Below are positions 12,361-22,052 of a stretch of 64,000 nt of DNA, piece after piece. The stretch lies in assembly GCA_030272585.1 (NCBI GenBank), contig BSYQ01000005.1:1736001-1800000 (forward strand). Reading direction: 5' to 3'. The notes under the pieces are model-generated. The model was not told the DNA's origin and searched no databases. It worked only from the letters and a program-made list of their open reading frames with translations. This DNA is from Bryopsis sp. KO-2023. Taxonomy: Eukaryota > Chlorophyta > Ulvophyceae > Bryopsidales > Bryopsidaceae. The translations under genes were made by a program, and so were the position numbers. Position 1 is the stretch's first letter. Every line of letters starts with the position of its first letter.

Positions 12361-12827
12361 TTGGATTGTTTGGAACGTGGCGGCGGCCCCCTCCACAGGC
12401 TCTTCAAGGTTCGTTCGTCATTTCTGATGTTGATCCGGCCCTGTCTGAGGCGGAGATTCTTGAGGGCATTCACTCCCATTCTTTGTTTCCCTCCACTGCC
12501 CCTGTTCGCGTGTTCCGCATTCCTCGACCGGGGGTTGCTGTTAAGGATTGCAAGGTGGCGGATGATCGTTCGCGGTCGGTCGTGGTTAATACCACGGTGG
12601 ATCTTGCTATGCGTGCGCTCTTGTTGGGTCGGTTGCCGTTGGGCTACACCCTTTGTCCCCTGAGGCCGGATCGTCGTCGTGGGCTTCAATGCCATGTGTG
12701 CAAACGCGCTGGTCACACTGTTGGCGAATGTCGTTCACCTATGGCTTTCAAATTGCGCCAAGATCTTCATTTGGCTGATGATGTGCCCCTTTCTTCCTCC
12801 CTTCTTCCGCCTACCACCTCCTCATGA
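12361..12827 (+). CDS. ORF1 (gag-like, CCHC) of non-LTR element, 5'-truncated
   Basis: The reading frame is open from the element's left junction to a TGA at 12825-12827. It encodes about 153 residues: an N-terminal part resembling the RRM-like fold of LINE ORF1 proteins (SFVISDVDPALSEAEILEGI ... VRVFRIPRPG), then a zinc knuckle CHVCKRAGHTVGEC (C-x2-C-x4-H-x4-C) and a short Pro/Ser tail. The expected role is binding the element RNA. There is no in-frame ATG at the start, consistent with 5' truncation. Its stop overlaps the ORF2 start in an ATGA motif. Confidence 0.75.
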
Positions 12828-15800
12828 GCGCCCCCGAGGAAGGACGAGTCCCCGGATCCAACGTCTATTTTTGTCCCGTACCTACATGTTCTCGGCGAAG
12901 GCGTGGTTGGATGAGTGTGTCAAGCTTACACTCGCACATCAATGCGGTACACATTGGCGATCTTTCCTCTATACCTCAAGAGTATTTGGCTCAGTGGAAC
13001 CGGATTGCTTGTCGTCGCTGCCAATGTGTTCACTCCAGGATTCGCTCGTGCCGTTCCCGTCTTCCCCAAGGGCCGACCCCCCCCCCCGTATCCTCTCCCC
13101 ATGTTCCCCCTGGCTCCGCCCTCCCGCCTCCCTCCCCCTCTGCCCCCCCGCTTCCCCCCGGACCATCTCTCCCGGCTCCCCAAGGTGCCGCCCCCTCAGT
13201 CCCCCCCGGATCAGCTCTCCCTGCTCCCCAAGGTGCCGCCCCCTCAGTCCCCCCCGGATCAGCTCTCCCGGCTCCCCAAGGTGCCGCCCCCTCAGTCCCC
13301 CCCGGATCAGCTCCCCCGATTCCCTCCGGTTCGGTTCCCCCCTCGCGGCCCGATGTCTCGTCGGTATCTTGGGATTCTATCCTCCGGGCCCCCAAGCGCA
13401 CGATCATTCATATTCCACGGCGTGCCCGAAGAATTTGGGCGGAAGTTTTGTCTTCGGTGTTACGTGGCGTTGTCACCCAGGCGGATGACACCGCTCTGAA
13501 GCTCTTGTTCATGGTGGCTCGTTGTTGCTTGTCTCCTATTCCTCGCCATCGGCGTCGTTTTCGGGCTGGGCCGAGTATTGTTGACGCCTGTCAAGCTTGG
13601 CAAAGGGGCGACGTTTTGGAGTTGTGGGCGTCCTTTCAATCGCAACATTCAGTGGGTATCAGGGCAGAGTCCTCTTCGTCTCGTGCTATCCATAGGGCGA
13701 AAGTGCTGGCTCGGGAGGGTCAATTACGTAGAGCTGTGCAAGCTTTACAAGCGTCAGGCATTCACGATATTTCGCCGCCTGTATTGGATGCTTTGAAGGC
13801 TAAACACCCGGTGGGACCTCTACCTGATCGGGGAGATTTGCCGTCGTCGTCTTTTTCTTTTTCCGAGGAGGTGGTTTGCAATCAACTGTTCAAGTTTCCC
13901 AGGGCTTCGGCGCCGGGGCCCTCAGCGCTTCGTGCGGAGCATCTTCAGGATGCACTTCGATGTTCTGTTCCGCATATTTCTTCTCGGGTGGGGTCTTCTA
14001 TTTGTGGGTTTGTCAATTTCCTTTCGCATGGGCGTTTGTCGGGTGTTCTTATGTTGCGTATGGTTACCTCGTCATTGATTCCCTTCAAAAAAAAGAACAC
14101 GGCCACCGGTGTTCGTCCTATTTGCGTTGGCGATATTTTTCGTCGTTTGGTTAGTAAGTGTTTTTGTGCAAGTTTTCGGGGTGAAATGGCGGCTTTTTTT
14201 AATCCTCATCAACGCGGGGTTGCTACTTCATGTGGTGGGGAGTCTGTTGCGCACAGTGCGCGTCTTTTTCTGTCCGAACACCAAACATCTACGGATTTTG
14301 TGATTCTCAAGATTGATATGGAAAATGCGTTCAACCTTGTCGCTAGGTCTTCTTTTCTTGATGAAGTTTATACTCATTTTCCTGATATGGCTGCATGGGT
14401 TTTTTCCACATATTCTCAGCCATGTCCTTTAGTGTGTGGGGATGTTTCTCTGGACAGTTATATTGGGGTACAACAAGGTGACCCTCTTGGCCCTTTTTTA
14501 TTTTCTTTGGGCCTTGAGACCGTTCTTCGAGAGGTTCGTGTTACCTCTCATATTCCCCTCGATTTATGGTATCTTGATGATGGTTCGGTGGGAGGGCCAA
14601 TTCGTGATGTTCAGTATTTTTTCCAGTCCTTGTGTCAGTTGGGTCCTAGGCATGGGATCCATGTCAATCAGTCCAAATGTGAGTTATTTTGGCCACGGCC
14701 TCCTTCCGTTGATTCTTTGCCTTCCAATATTCAAAGATCTTTCGGTGATTCTTGGGGTGCTGATCTGTTGGGAGTTCCTTTTGGTGCCGAAAGTTGGGTG
14801 CGTGGTTTTATGAACAAACGGTTTACTACAGTGAAGGATTTACTTGATCAGCTTCCGGGGTTAGGTGATTCCCAATTGCAATTTCATTTTCTGAAGTCCT
14901 CTTTAGGGGCCTGCCGGGTGGTTCATATTTTGCGGTGTACTCCGCCATCTTTGTTTGATTCTGTTCGGGAGTTCTTGGAATGTTTTGACACTTTGTTGCG
15001 GCAGTCCTTGGAAGAGCTTTTTTCTTTGTCGGTGTCCCCTTTGGCTTGGATTCAGTCTAGTCTCCCGATCCGGGTTGGTGGTTTGGGTCTTTCGTCTGGG
15101 AAATCATTACACGCAATTGCATATTTTTCTTCTCTCCATTTCTCTCGTCATCTGTTGTCGGGTCTTTCGGGTGTTTCTTTTTCGGTGGATCATTCTATGT
15201 GGAGCATGGCAGCTGTGCAACTTGACGCGTTTTTGCCGCCGGTTGCTGTTTGCTCCCCACACGAATGGTTCGAGAAGGAGTCGGTTACTCAGAAGGAACT
15301 GACGTTGTTGGCTGGTCAACGGCGCTGGGATGAATTGTTGCCTTCAGGCCGCCCAAGGGATGAAGCTCGGTTGCGCAGTTTGACGTTACCATATGCAGGA
15401 GCATTTTTGTCGGCTTTGCCTAACCAAGCTTTGGGCACGGAGTTGTCATCTGCTGTCTTCAATGTGTTACTTCGGTGGAGGTTGGGTGTCCCTATCTATG
15501 GTGAGGGGGATCATTGTCCTTTGTGCCATGTGGAAATGGATATTTTTGGAGACCATGCGATTTCTTGTAGTGTGGGCGGTGCACGATTGATTCGTCACGA
15601 CGCTGTTCGTGACACTTTGTTTCAAATTGCTCGATCGGCTGGGGCGCATCCACGCTTGGAGATGCATGTGGATTCTTCGTTTGCGCGCCCGGCGGATGTT
15701 TTCATTCCATTATGGCACCATGGAAAAGCATGCGTTGTGGATGTTACGGTTGCTCACCCTTTACAACAATCAACGTTGGCTGGTGCTATTCGCGAAGCAG

Positions 15801-16096
15801 GTGCTGGTTTGCGTCGTTGTTTGCAGCGGAAGGCAGAGGTGTCGTCACGTTGTCATGAGTTGGGTTTGGACTTTGTTTGCTTTGCGGCCGAGACCTTTGG
15901 GGGGTTTTCTTCTGATTGTCAGCTTTTGGTTCGTTCTTTCTCTCGGTCGTTAGCAATTATTCAACATCTCCCGTTTTCAGTGGTGGTAGAACGGGCATGG
16001 CAGCAGCTTTCTCTTTCTTTGCATCGATCGCAAGGGTTTGCTTTTTTGGAGCGCTGCCCCATTCATGTTGATTCATTTTCTTTTGATAGGGGCTAG
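12824..16096 (+). CDS. ORF2: zinc finger, reverse transcriptase, restriction-like endonuclease
   Basis: An intact 1090-residue ORF starting ATG at 12824 inside the ATGA overlap with ORF1. Domains in order: C2H2 finger (FCPVPTC...HSHINAVH, residues about 10-45), a Pro/Ala-rich linker with three 16-residue tandem repeats (ALPAPQGAAPSVPPGS; DNA about 13170-13315), and the RT with fingers FVILKIDMENAFNLV and GVQQGDPLGPFLFSLGLE and the catalytic YLDDGS. Then comes a CCHC motif CPLCHVEMDIFGDHAISC and the PD-(D/E)xK-like endonuclease core RPADVFIP...ACVVDVTVAHP. RLE proteins nick the target and prime reverse transcription there. No stop or frameshift interrupts the frame, so this copy could still encode active protein; activity itself is unproven. 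Confidence 0.92.
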   Translation: MSAPEEGRVPGSNVYFCPVPTCSRRRRGWMSVSSLHSHINAVHIGDLSSIPQEYLAQWNRIACRRCQCVHSRIRSCRSRLPQGPTPPPVSSPHVPPGSALPPPSPSAPPLPPGPSLPAPQGAAPSVPPGSALPAPQGAAPSVPPGSALPAPQGAAPSVPPGSAPPIPSGSVPPSRPDVSSVSWDSILRAPKRTIIHIPRRARRIWAEVLSSVLRGVVTQADDTALKLLFMVARCCLSPIPRHRRRFRAGPSIVDACQAWQRGDVLELWASFQSQHSVGIRAESSSSRAIHRAKVLAREGQLRRAVQALQASGIHDISPPVLDALKAKHPVGPLPDRGDLPSSSFSFSEEVVCNQLFKFPRASAPGPSALRAEHLQDALRCSVPHISSRVGSSICGFVNFLSHGRLSGVLMLRMVTSSLIPFKKKNTATGVRPICVGDIFRRLVSKCFCASFRGEMAAFFNPHQRGVATSCGGESVAHSARLFLSEHQTSTDFVILKIDMENAFNLVARSSFLDEVYTHFPDMAAWVFSTYSQPCPLVCGDVSLDSYIGVQQGDPLGPFLFSLGLETVLREVRVTSHIPLDLWYLDDGSVGGPIRDVQYFFQSLCQLGPRHGIHVNQSKCELFWPRPPSVDSLPSNIQRSFGDSWGADLLGVPFGAESWVRGFMNKRFTTVKDLLDQLPGLGDSQLQFHFLKSSLGACRVVHILRCTPPSLFDSVREFLECFDTLLRQSLEELFSLSVSPLAWIQSSLPIRVGGLGLSSGKSLHAIAYFSSLHFSRHLLSGLSGVSFSVDHSMWSMAAVQLDAFLPPVAVCSPHEWFEKESVTQKELTLLAGQRRWDELLPSGRPRDEARLRSLTLPYAGAFLSALPNQALGTELSSAVFNVLLRWRLGVPIYGEGDHCPLCHVEMDIFGDHAISCSVGGARLIRHDAVRDTLFQIARSAGAHPRLEMHVDSSFARPADVFIPLWHHGKACVVDVTVAHPLQQSTLAGAIREAGAGLRRCLQRKAEVSSRCHELGLDFVCFAAETFGGFSSDCQLLVRSFSRSLAIIQHLPFSVVVERAWQQLSLSLHRSQGFAFLERCPIHVDSFSFDRG

Positions 16097-16163
16097 ACAG
16101 TTGTATGTACCTGGGATTTATATTTGTGAATAAAAACGGACATGTGTAATCAGCTTCTATTGC

Positions 16164-16561
16164 GGAAAAATGTACACCAATGTGAACAGACGAATGTTAC
16201 GCTGGCAAGTATACGCTCGGATCGAAAAACCATGTGCATGTGTGTTTGAATCGATGCCCAGAAGAAGCGCCTCTCCACAAGTGGAGGACCCCAACGAGTT
16301 ATGTGTGGCATCGTCTTAGATCGCGAAGGCTGATGAGCGGATCCGCTCAAGGGATGCGACTGGTGTGGTTTGTCAGCAGTTGAACCAGCTGTTGCCCTCA
16401 CTTTTCAAAAAATCCGCAACGCTGCCGCAAAGATTTTTGCAGATTAAAAGCTAAAGCGCGCGAAAAGAGAATCCACCCCTCCCCCATCTTTGCCTTCCTA
16501 TTAAATATTGAATCGAGGTGAAGCTCGAAACGGGGGGACGACCCGGAAAAAGCGGGGGCCG
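16164..16561. other. Upstream region of the secreted repeat protein gene
   Basis: 398 bp between the non-LTR array and the next start codon. No exon seen. It should hold the promoter of the downstream gene; no TATA box stands out. GCTGGCAAGTATA at 16201-16213 also occurs left of the array at 11522-11534, which may be coincidence. Confidence 0.4.
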
Positions 16562-19500
16562 ATGGGGCGATCATCCCGAGTGATTTTCGCGGTGCTGACG
16601 GCAGGCCTCATTCTGCACGGAGCGGGTTACGTAAGAGGCCAGGAGGACTTCCAGGAATTCGAAGGATATCAGGGATATCAAGGTGGAGGCACAGATCAGG
16701 GGGACGAGGGATATCAAGGTGGCGGCGGATACCAGCCATATCAGGGATATCGAGATGGAGGTGCAGAGGAGGGGTACCCAGGAGAGGGTCAATTTCAAGA
16801 TCAAGAAGATTTCGCAGATCCACCCCCACCCCCTCCTCTGTCCCCTCCTGAAACGAGATTTCAACAAAGTCCATCTGATGGAGGGCCCCCTCCTGAAATG
16901 CGATTTCGACCAGATCCACCTGATGTAGGCTTTCAGGGTGAAAGGAATCAGGAGGAAAGGGAGGATGAGGTGGAGGATGAGCCTGACCCAGCAGACGTCT
17001 ATTTCACTGAACTCCAGCAGCCACAAGATTCTCAAGGGCCCAATAATGTTTTGCAACCTCAGGAGCCGGCGTTCTTGCCTGAGGCTGCAGAAGAACCGGA
17101 GGACACATTTGGACCTCAGGGGTTTTTAACTCCTTTTTTCCAGCCCCAGCAACAGCCCTTTGAGCAGCCCCAACAATCTCCACTTGATGCATTTCAGCCC
17201 GAGGCACCACCAGAACAGCCACCAGTGGTCGCATTCCAGCCTGAGGAGCAGCCAGTGGAGGCACCGGGGGGTGCATTTCAGCCCGAAAGAACTCCAAGTG
17301 GCAGTTTCGGATCAGATTCAGGAGGGCAGGATCCATCAAGGACTGCATTCCAGCCAGACGATCAACCCTCCGAGCAACCCACAGAGCCTCCAACTTCTAT
17401 ATTCGACTTCGAAAGCCAACCCTCGGAACCACCTCAGGAGCCTCCAGCTGATGTTCCACCCCCAGATGCAACCCCACCCAATATCTTTGAGACTCAACAG
17501 CCTCCTGGTGACAGCACTCCGCCTGATGTCTTTCAACCAGAGGAGTTTCCAAGTGAAAATCCACCAGAAGAGATGCTACCTGGTGCACCTGAGCCTGGAG
17601 ATGCCCCCGGTGAGGGCTTGCAGCTGCCAGAAGAGACCTCACCCAACATACCTCAGCCAGGAGAACCTCAGCCAGGAGAACCTCAGCCAGGAGAACCTCA
17701 GCCAGGAGAGCCCCAGCAGGGAGAATCCCAGCAGGGAGAGTCCCAGCAGGGAGAATCCCAGCAGGGAGAGTCCCAGCAGGGAGAGTCCCAGCAGGGAGAG
17801 TCTCAGTCGGGAGAACCCCAGCCGGGAGAATCTCAGCCAGGGGAGCCTTCCGGAACTGTTTCTGAACCTGGAGTGCCACCAGCTGCTGAACCCTCAACTC
17901 CGCCCAGCGATGTGTCTGAGGGAGGGACAGACACAAACGAGGCATCAGGTGAAGCTCTACAAATAAATAATCCTCACGTATTCTTTCCAAATCCTTGTTA
18001 ATAAACCATGCTGACTGTACGTTGGGGTGTCCCGCAAGAATCTTAAAGCTTGAATGGAGGTGGTTTTCCAAAACTACTTAGTTTGAACACCCACTCTCTG
18101 ATATGCCAGAAACAACAGCTCAGGAGCCAGCAACTGAAACAGCCAATCCAGAACCTGCTCCTATCCCTAGTTCAGAACAGGGGCAACAGAGCGCCTCAGT
18201 ACCTCAGACGGAGAATGGGGCGCCATCGAGTTCTGACGGAAGCACCCCTGTTGGAGAGGGTGGTGGAACCTCCGAGGCTCCAACCGCTGAGGGTTCTGCA
18301 CCTGGAGCTGAGACTGGTGTTCCAAATTCAGAGAATCCTTCACAGGGTGCTCCTGAAGCAGAAAACGGGGTGCCTGGTGAAAGCAATGGGGCGCCATCAG
18401 TAGAAAATGTCCCAGATGCTGAAAATGGGGTGCCGCCCAGTGAAGGAGATGCTGGGGGGCAAGATGTGAGTCCAGATGCAGAGTCCATCTCCCCTTCAGC
18501 TGAAACCACCCCAGGTGATTGAGAAGAACAGGGGAGCATGCCAGATTGCAATTGGCTTTTCCAGGGTTTTTCACCAGTTTTCAAGAAGTAAAGAAAAGGA
18601 ATGATATGGGATATCAACATGTTGAAGGGTTTCCTTGCAGATATTGAAAGTGCCGCACCAAGTGAGGAGGGGGATTCCCCGTTTGCTGCTCCAGCCCCTG
18701 AAGTGGAAATCAACGAGGAGACGGTGGTGGAGGTCCAGGAGGCTGTGAAAGAAGCAAATGTTGAGTTGATCGTGGATGTTCTCACGGAGCCGACCCAAAC
18801 CGTCCCCACCTTGGCCAAAGGATTCACGTTTGAGCCGCAGGAGAGGGAAGTCATTCTGAGAAAATCTGAAACCAAGGTGGAAAGGGAAAAGGATCCGGAC
18901 GTTGTGTCTATGAAAGGCATTGCTCAAGCAGTGGCCGAAACAAACGATTTCAAAAAGCTGGCGAGGGTGATGGTGCTGTCGGTTTTTCCCAAAGGTGGGA
19001 GTGGAATGAATGATATACCAAAGCAGTTGCATTTTATTTGACTACCCCCCCCCCCAACACACACACATTCCCTGCTGTTCCACCCCCCCCCCCCCCCCAA
19101 AAAAAAAGAAAAGAAAAAAAGAGAAGAAGAAAAACTGGCCTGATTGCAGAGCTGTGGCTGGTCTATGTTGAGGGGAATTTTTTTTTCAGCCCTGACGTAG
19201 GAAACAATCCAAAAAAAATATTAGTCATATCACTCAGTCTTTTTTTTTTTTTTTTCCCTACAGGCAATAATACGGTGCTGAAAGAGCTGGAAGAGGTCCT
19301 GAAAGACGAGGACCTCATCAAAGAAATAATTGCAGCAGATCCAACAACAGACGTAAGTTTCCAATAACACTTGACAGCACCATTCATACCAAACAAGTAA
19401 CAATCCCCCTCCCTTCAACCACCACGATTTCATGAAATTTCAACAAAAACAGTATGGATGTTATATATATATATATATATATATCCATTTTTTGAAGTCA

Positions 19501-19851
19501 AAAACCAGAAAAAGTAGAGGAGCAGTTGTGGTTTTTTTTTTTTTTTTTTTGCGTTGATGTTTTATTTCTGTACCACAGTTTCTACCCACGAGCGGCCGGA
19601 GACGATTGAAATGCGAGGCTTGCACTCCGGCGAATTCTCTGGTGTGCGCGCATTGCTGGGCAGCTGATCTGTGTGCCCCTTTCCATTGGTGCCCCCCTGC
19701 TCCAGGCAAGAGGAAAAAAAAAGAGGAAGACCCCCCCCTGGAAACCAGTCTTGGAGAAAATTTCGATGCTGTCGGGGATCTTGACGAAACCGCATTAAGC
19801 AACCTTATTTCGACCCCCTCCCTTTCGATTGTCGAGATCGATGACCCATAA
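16562..19851 (+). CDS. Secreted Pro/Glu/Gln-rich repeat protein with Cys-rich C-terminus, 5 exons
   Basis: I predict 835 residues from exons 16562-17948, 18110-18514, 18641-18994, 19264-19352 and 19579-19851; all junctions are GT-AG and in phase. ATG 16562 is chosen because it opens a clear signal peptide (MGRSSRVIFAVLTAGLILH, then GAGYVRGQ). The body is disordered: a GYQGYQGGG segment, FQPE/PPE-rich stretches, a pentapeptide array QPGEP / QQGES (DNA 17651-17850), and ENGVP/ENGAP repeats in exon 2. Exons 3-4 look folded and helical (NDFKKLARVMVLS, VLKELEEVLKDEDLIKEI). The last exon has a cysteine cluster, CEACTPANSLVCAHCW plus further Cys, that could bind metal or form disulfides, then a Lys-rich then acidic tail. 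An extracellular matrix or cell-covering role is inference; I recognise no family. Confidence 0.75.
17651..17850 (+). repeat. 15-bp coding tandem repeat (QPGEP / QQGES pentapeptides)
   Basis: About thirteen in-frame copies of a 15-bp unit related to CAGCCAGGAGAACCT. Early copies encode QPGEP, middle copies QQGES, late copies return to Q(S/P)GE. Neighbouring copies are nearly identical at the DNA level, so copy number probably varies between strains. Confidence 0.9.
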
Positions 19852-21714
19852 TAATGGAAAGAATCGAAAAAAAAGAAGAAAAATCGGCATGCCAATTTTT
19901 GACTGTTTTTTTTACAGATTCATTTTGTGGCTTAGGTTTGTTTTTCAAGTGAAACCACAGCAAGGTGGTGATATTTTTTGGCATGAAGTGCTTCAACAAA
20001 GTGGGAGTTGATTTTAACCCATGGATATTATTTATATATATATTTATGTTTGCAGTATTTTGGTATGTTTTGGTATTGTAGTTTTTTCGGTACATCCTGA
20101 TTGCTTGTAGTTTTATCGACAGGGAAAGGTAGCGCCGAGTAGTGAAAACCATATGCGTAACCACAAAAAAAGGGGGGGGGTCTTTTGAGGTGGTGGGGGG
20201 GAGAGGATAACCAAGCCCCCTTCCAGAAACAAAAAAAGTGCTTCTCTCTCATTAAAAAAACACCTGGGATTTTTTTTCTTCCCGTAATGATGTTTTTGGA
20301 CATCCCTCCTCCCTCTTAACCCCCCCCCCCTTTTCCTTCTTCGTCAAGACAGGGAAAAAAAAAAAGGCAGCTCCGTGGAGTTGCATTTCCCTGGTTGCAC
20401 CTGGGTAGTGAGAGTTGAGGGGGGGGGGAAATGGTGCTCCAAGCAAGACAGTAGTGCAAGTGTTTTATTTCGTTCTTTTTTAATTTAGCTGAGCGGATGG
20501 TGGTTTGATTGTATAGTACTGGTTGAAGACGCATAGATTGCATTTTTGGAAAGCGTATTATTATGGCTCCAGATGAGTTAAAATAGTGGATGGGTGGGTG
20601 GGGTTGTATTTGTGGGCATGACAAATTATCGGAATCGTTGGGTGGAGGGTGGGTTGATGTTTGCTTCATTCTTACATTGTTTGTAAATCGCACCGAATCG
20701 TCTTTTGATAAGAGTGGGTAATCGGCTTTTTTTTTCCCGCTAAAAATTATTATTACTGTGCAGTGAGAGAACCCAAGTACTCTGCTCGTTTACAGCTGTC
20801 CATTGTGTGAAAAAAAGGCGTATGGGTGATTGAACAAGAGGTTTTTTGAACGGAATAGTATAAAAATATACTTTTTTTTTTTAGTATTCGAAATTGCCAT
20901 AGAAAAATACCAGAAAGGGGGATTTTGCCTTTTCTTTTCGACCAAAATTCAGTGGGAGGGCAATAGGAGTCGGTAACAATAACAATAATTACATATTGCC
21001 TGAGGGGCCACTTGCCCCTATCGCAACCAATGTTCGAGACAATAAAAATTAATCCTTCAATGTAATAGGAGTCAGTAAGACGAGAAATGAATTATATATA
21101 TATATATATATATATCTTATATATGTTCAGATATATCTTATATATATCTTAACATATTATCTTTATATTTATATTCTGTGAAGTTCGCCATTATCGTCGA
21201 TCTGTGGGATTCGCGGTCAGATCGGAAAGGTAGGGGATTTCTTCTTCTTCGGATTTTTCACAGAGATCCGAAAAAAAACACAAAAAACGTGTGTCTTACA
21301 AGCCTTGAAACGGATAATGCTCATACAGCAATAGCCCCTTGGGTCCTCAACCAGTTTCTGGCACAACTAATGTAGTTTCTGGCACGACTAATGTAATCAA
21401 TCGAGCCTCATTTCGCGGAGCATTTTTGTTAATTAATCGAATTAACTGCTTTTCCTTATACTGACTCACATCACTTTCCATCCATTCTTGATTCTGTATT
21501 CAATGTTGGATTGAAGCCAAGACAACCAGTTGCCCCCTCAATCAATTCAACAGTCACAACCAGAATATATTTCGACGACCCATTTGGAATGTTCAACAAC
21601 AATAAGAATAAAAAACCTATTCCTAAGATTCCTAATGATAAGATCATAATAAGAGGTGGAAATTTGACATGAGATCGTAGACAAGCTTCGGTAAAAATTT
21701 TAGGCCATCGGAAC
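19852..21714. other. Intergenic, AT-rich, no gene seen
   Basis: 1.86 kb between the secreted repeat protein and the LTR retrotransposon. It contains TA-type microsatellites (20034-20043, 21092-21114) and several C, G and A homopolymers, with no exon-like stretch on either strand. 21710-21714 (GGAAC) is the left target duplication of the LTR element. Confidence 0.5.
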
Positions 21715-22052
21715 TGTTGTTAAACCAGGTTGATAAAGGGGGAGTTGTGAGTATAGATGGTGGTATGGGACATTAATCTGTATGATCGGCACGATTAGAG
21801 CCATTTCCGAAGGAAGTGGCGTTTCGTCTAACGACAGAAACTAGACCTGCGTTTTTCTGGCAAGTGGCGTTTCGCCTGAACAGTTAGGATAAAAGGGAAC
21901 TTCGGGAAGGAAAGAGTAGAGTGTTTGTAAAAGACTGGTTATACAAGGATCGGGTTGGAAAGTCCCCGATCAGGTCTCGCCTATACACAACACGTTCGCG
22001 TCCCCCCTGCGAACGAGGCAATCTGCAAGCACGACTGCACACTCTATCAACA
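21715..22052 (+). repeat. 5' LTR
   Basis: 338 bp, TG...CA ends, identical base for base to the 3' LTR. It should carry the element's promoter and transcript start; no unambiguous TATA box is seen (TATAGATG near 21753 is weak). Its last base is also the A of the gag start codon. Confidence 0.97.

Larger units (their letters stand above)
12360..16163 (+). mobile_element. RLE-type non-LTR retrotransposon copy C (nearly full length)
   Basis: The third head-to-tail copy: a 5'-truncated ORF1, an intact ORF2 and a 3' UTR ending AGCTTCTATTGC (16152-16163). The overall design (CCHC-containing ORF1; ORF2 with N-terminal C2H2 finger, reverse transcriptase and C-terminal restriction-like endonuclease) fits the RLE-bearing lineages (R2, NeSL, CRE and relatives), which tend to be site-specific. 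ORF1 is open from the junction but lacks an ATG near it, so the copy is probably truncated inside ORF1. Confidence 0.88.

Noticed and set aside
11636-12716. Long minus-strand ORFs across the non-LTR copies
   Set aside because: They are the antisense of the endonuclease and ORF1 coding sequence and repeat between copies A and B for that reason.
12969-13499. Pro- or Gly-rich ORFs in other frames of ORF2
   Set aside because: They are frame shadows of the Pro/Ala tandem repeat in the ORF2 linker.
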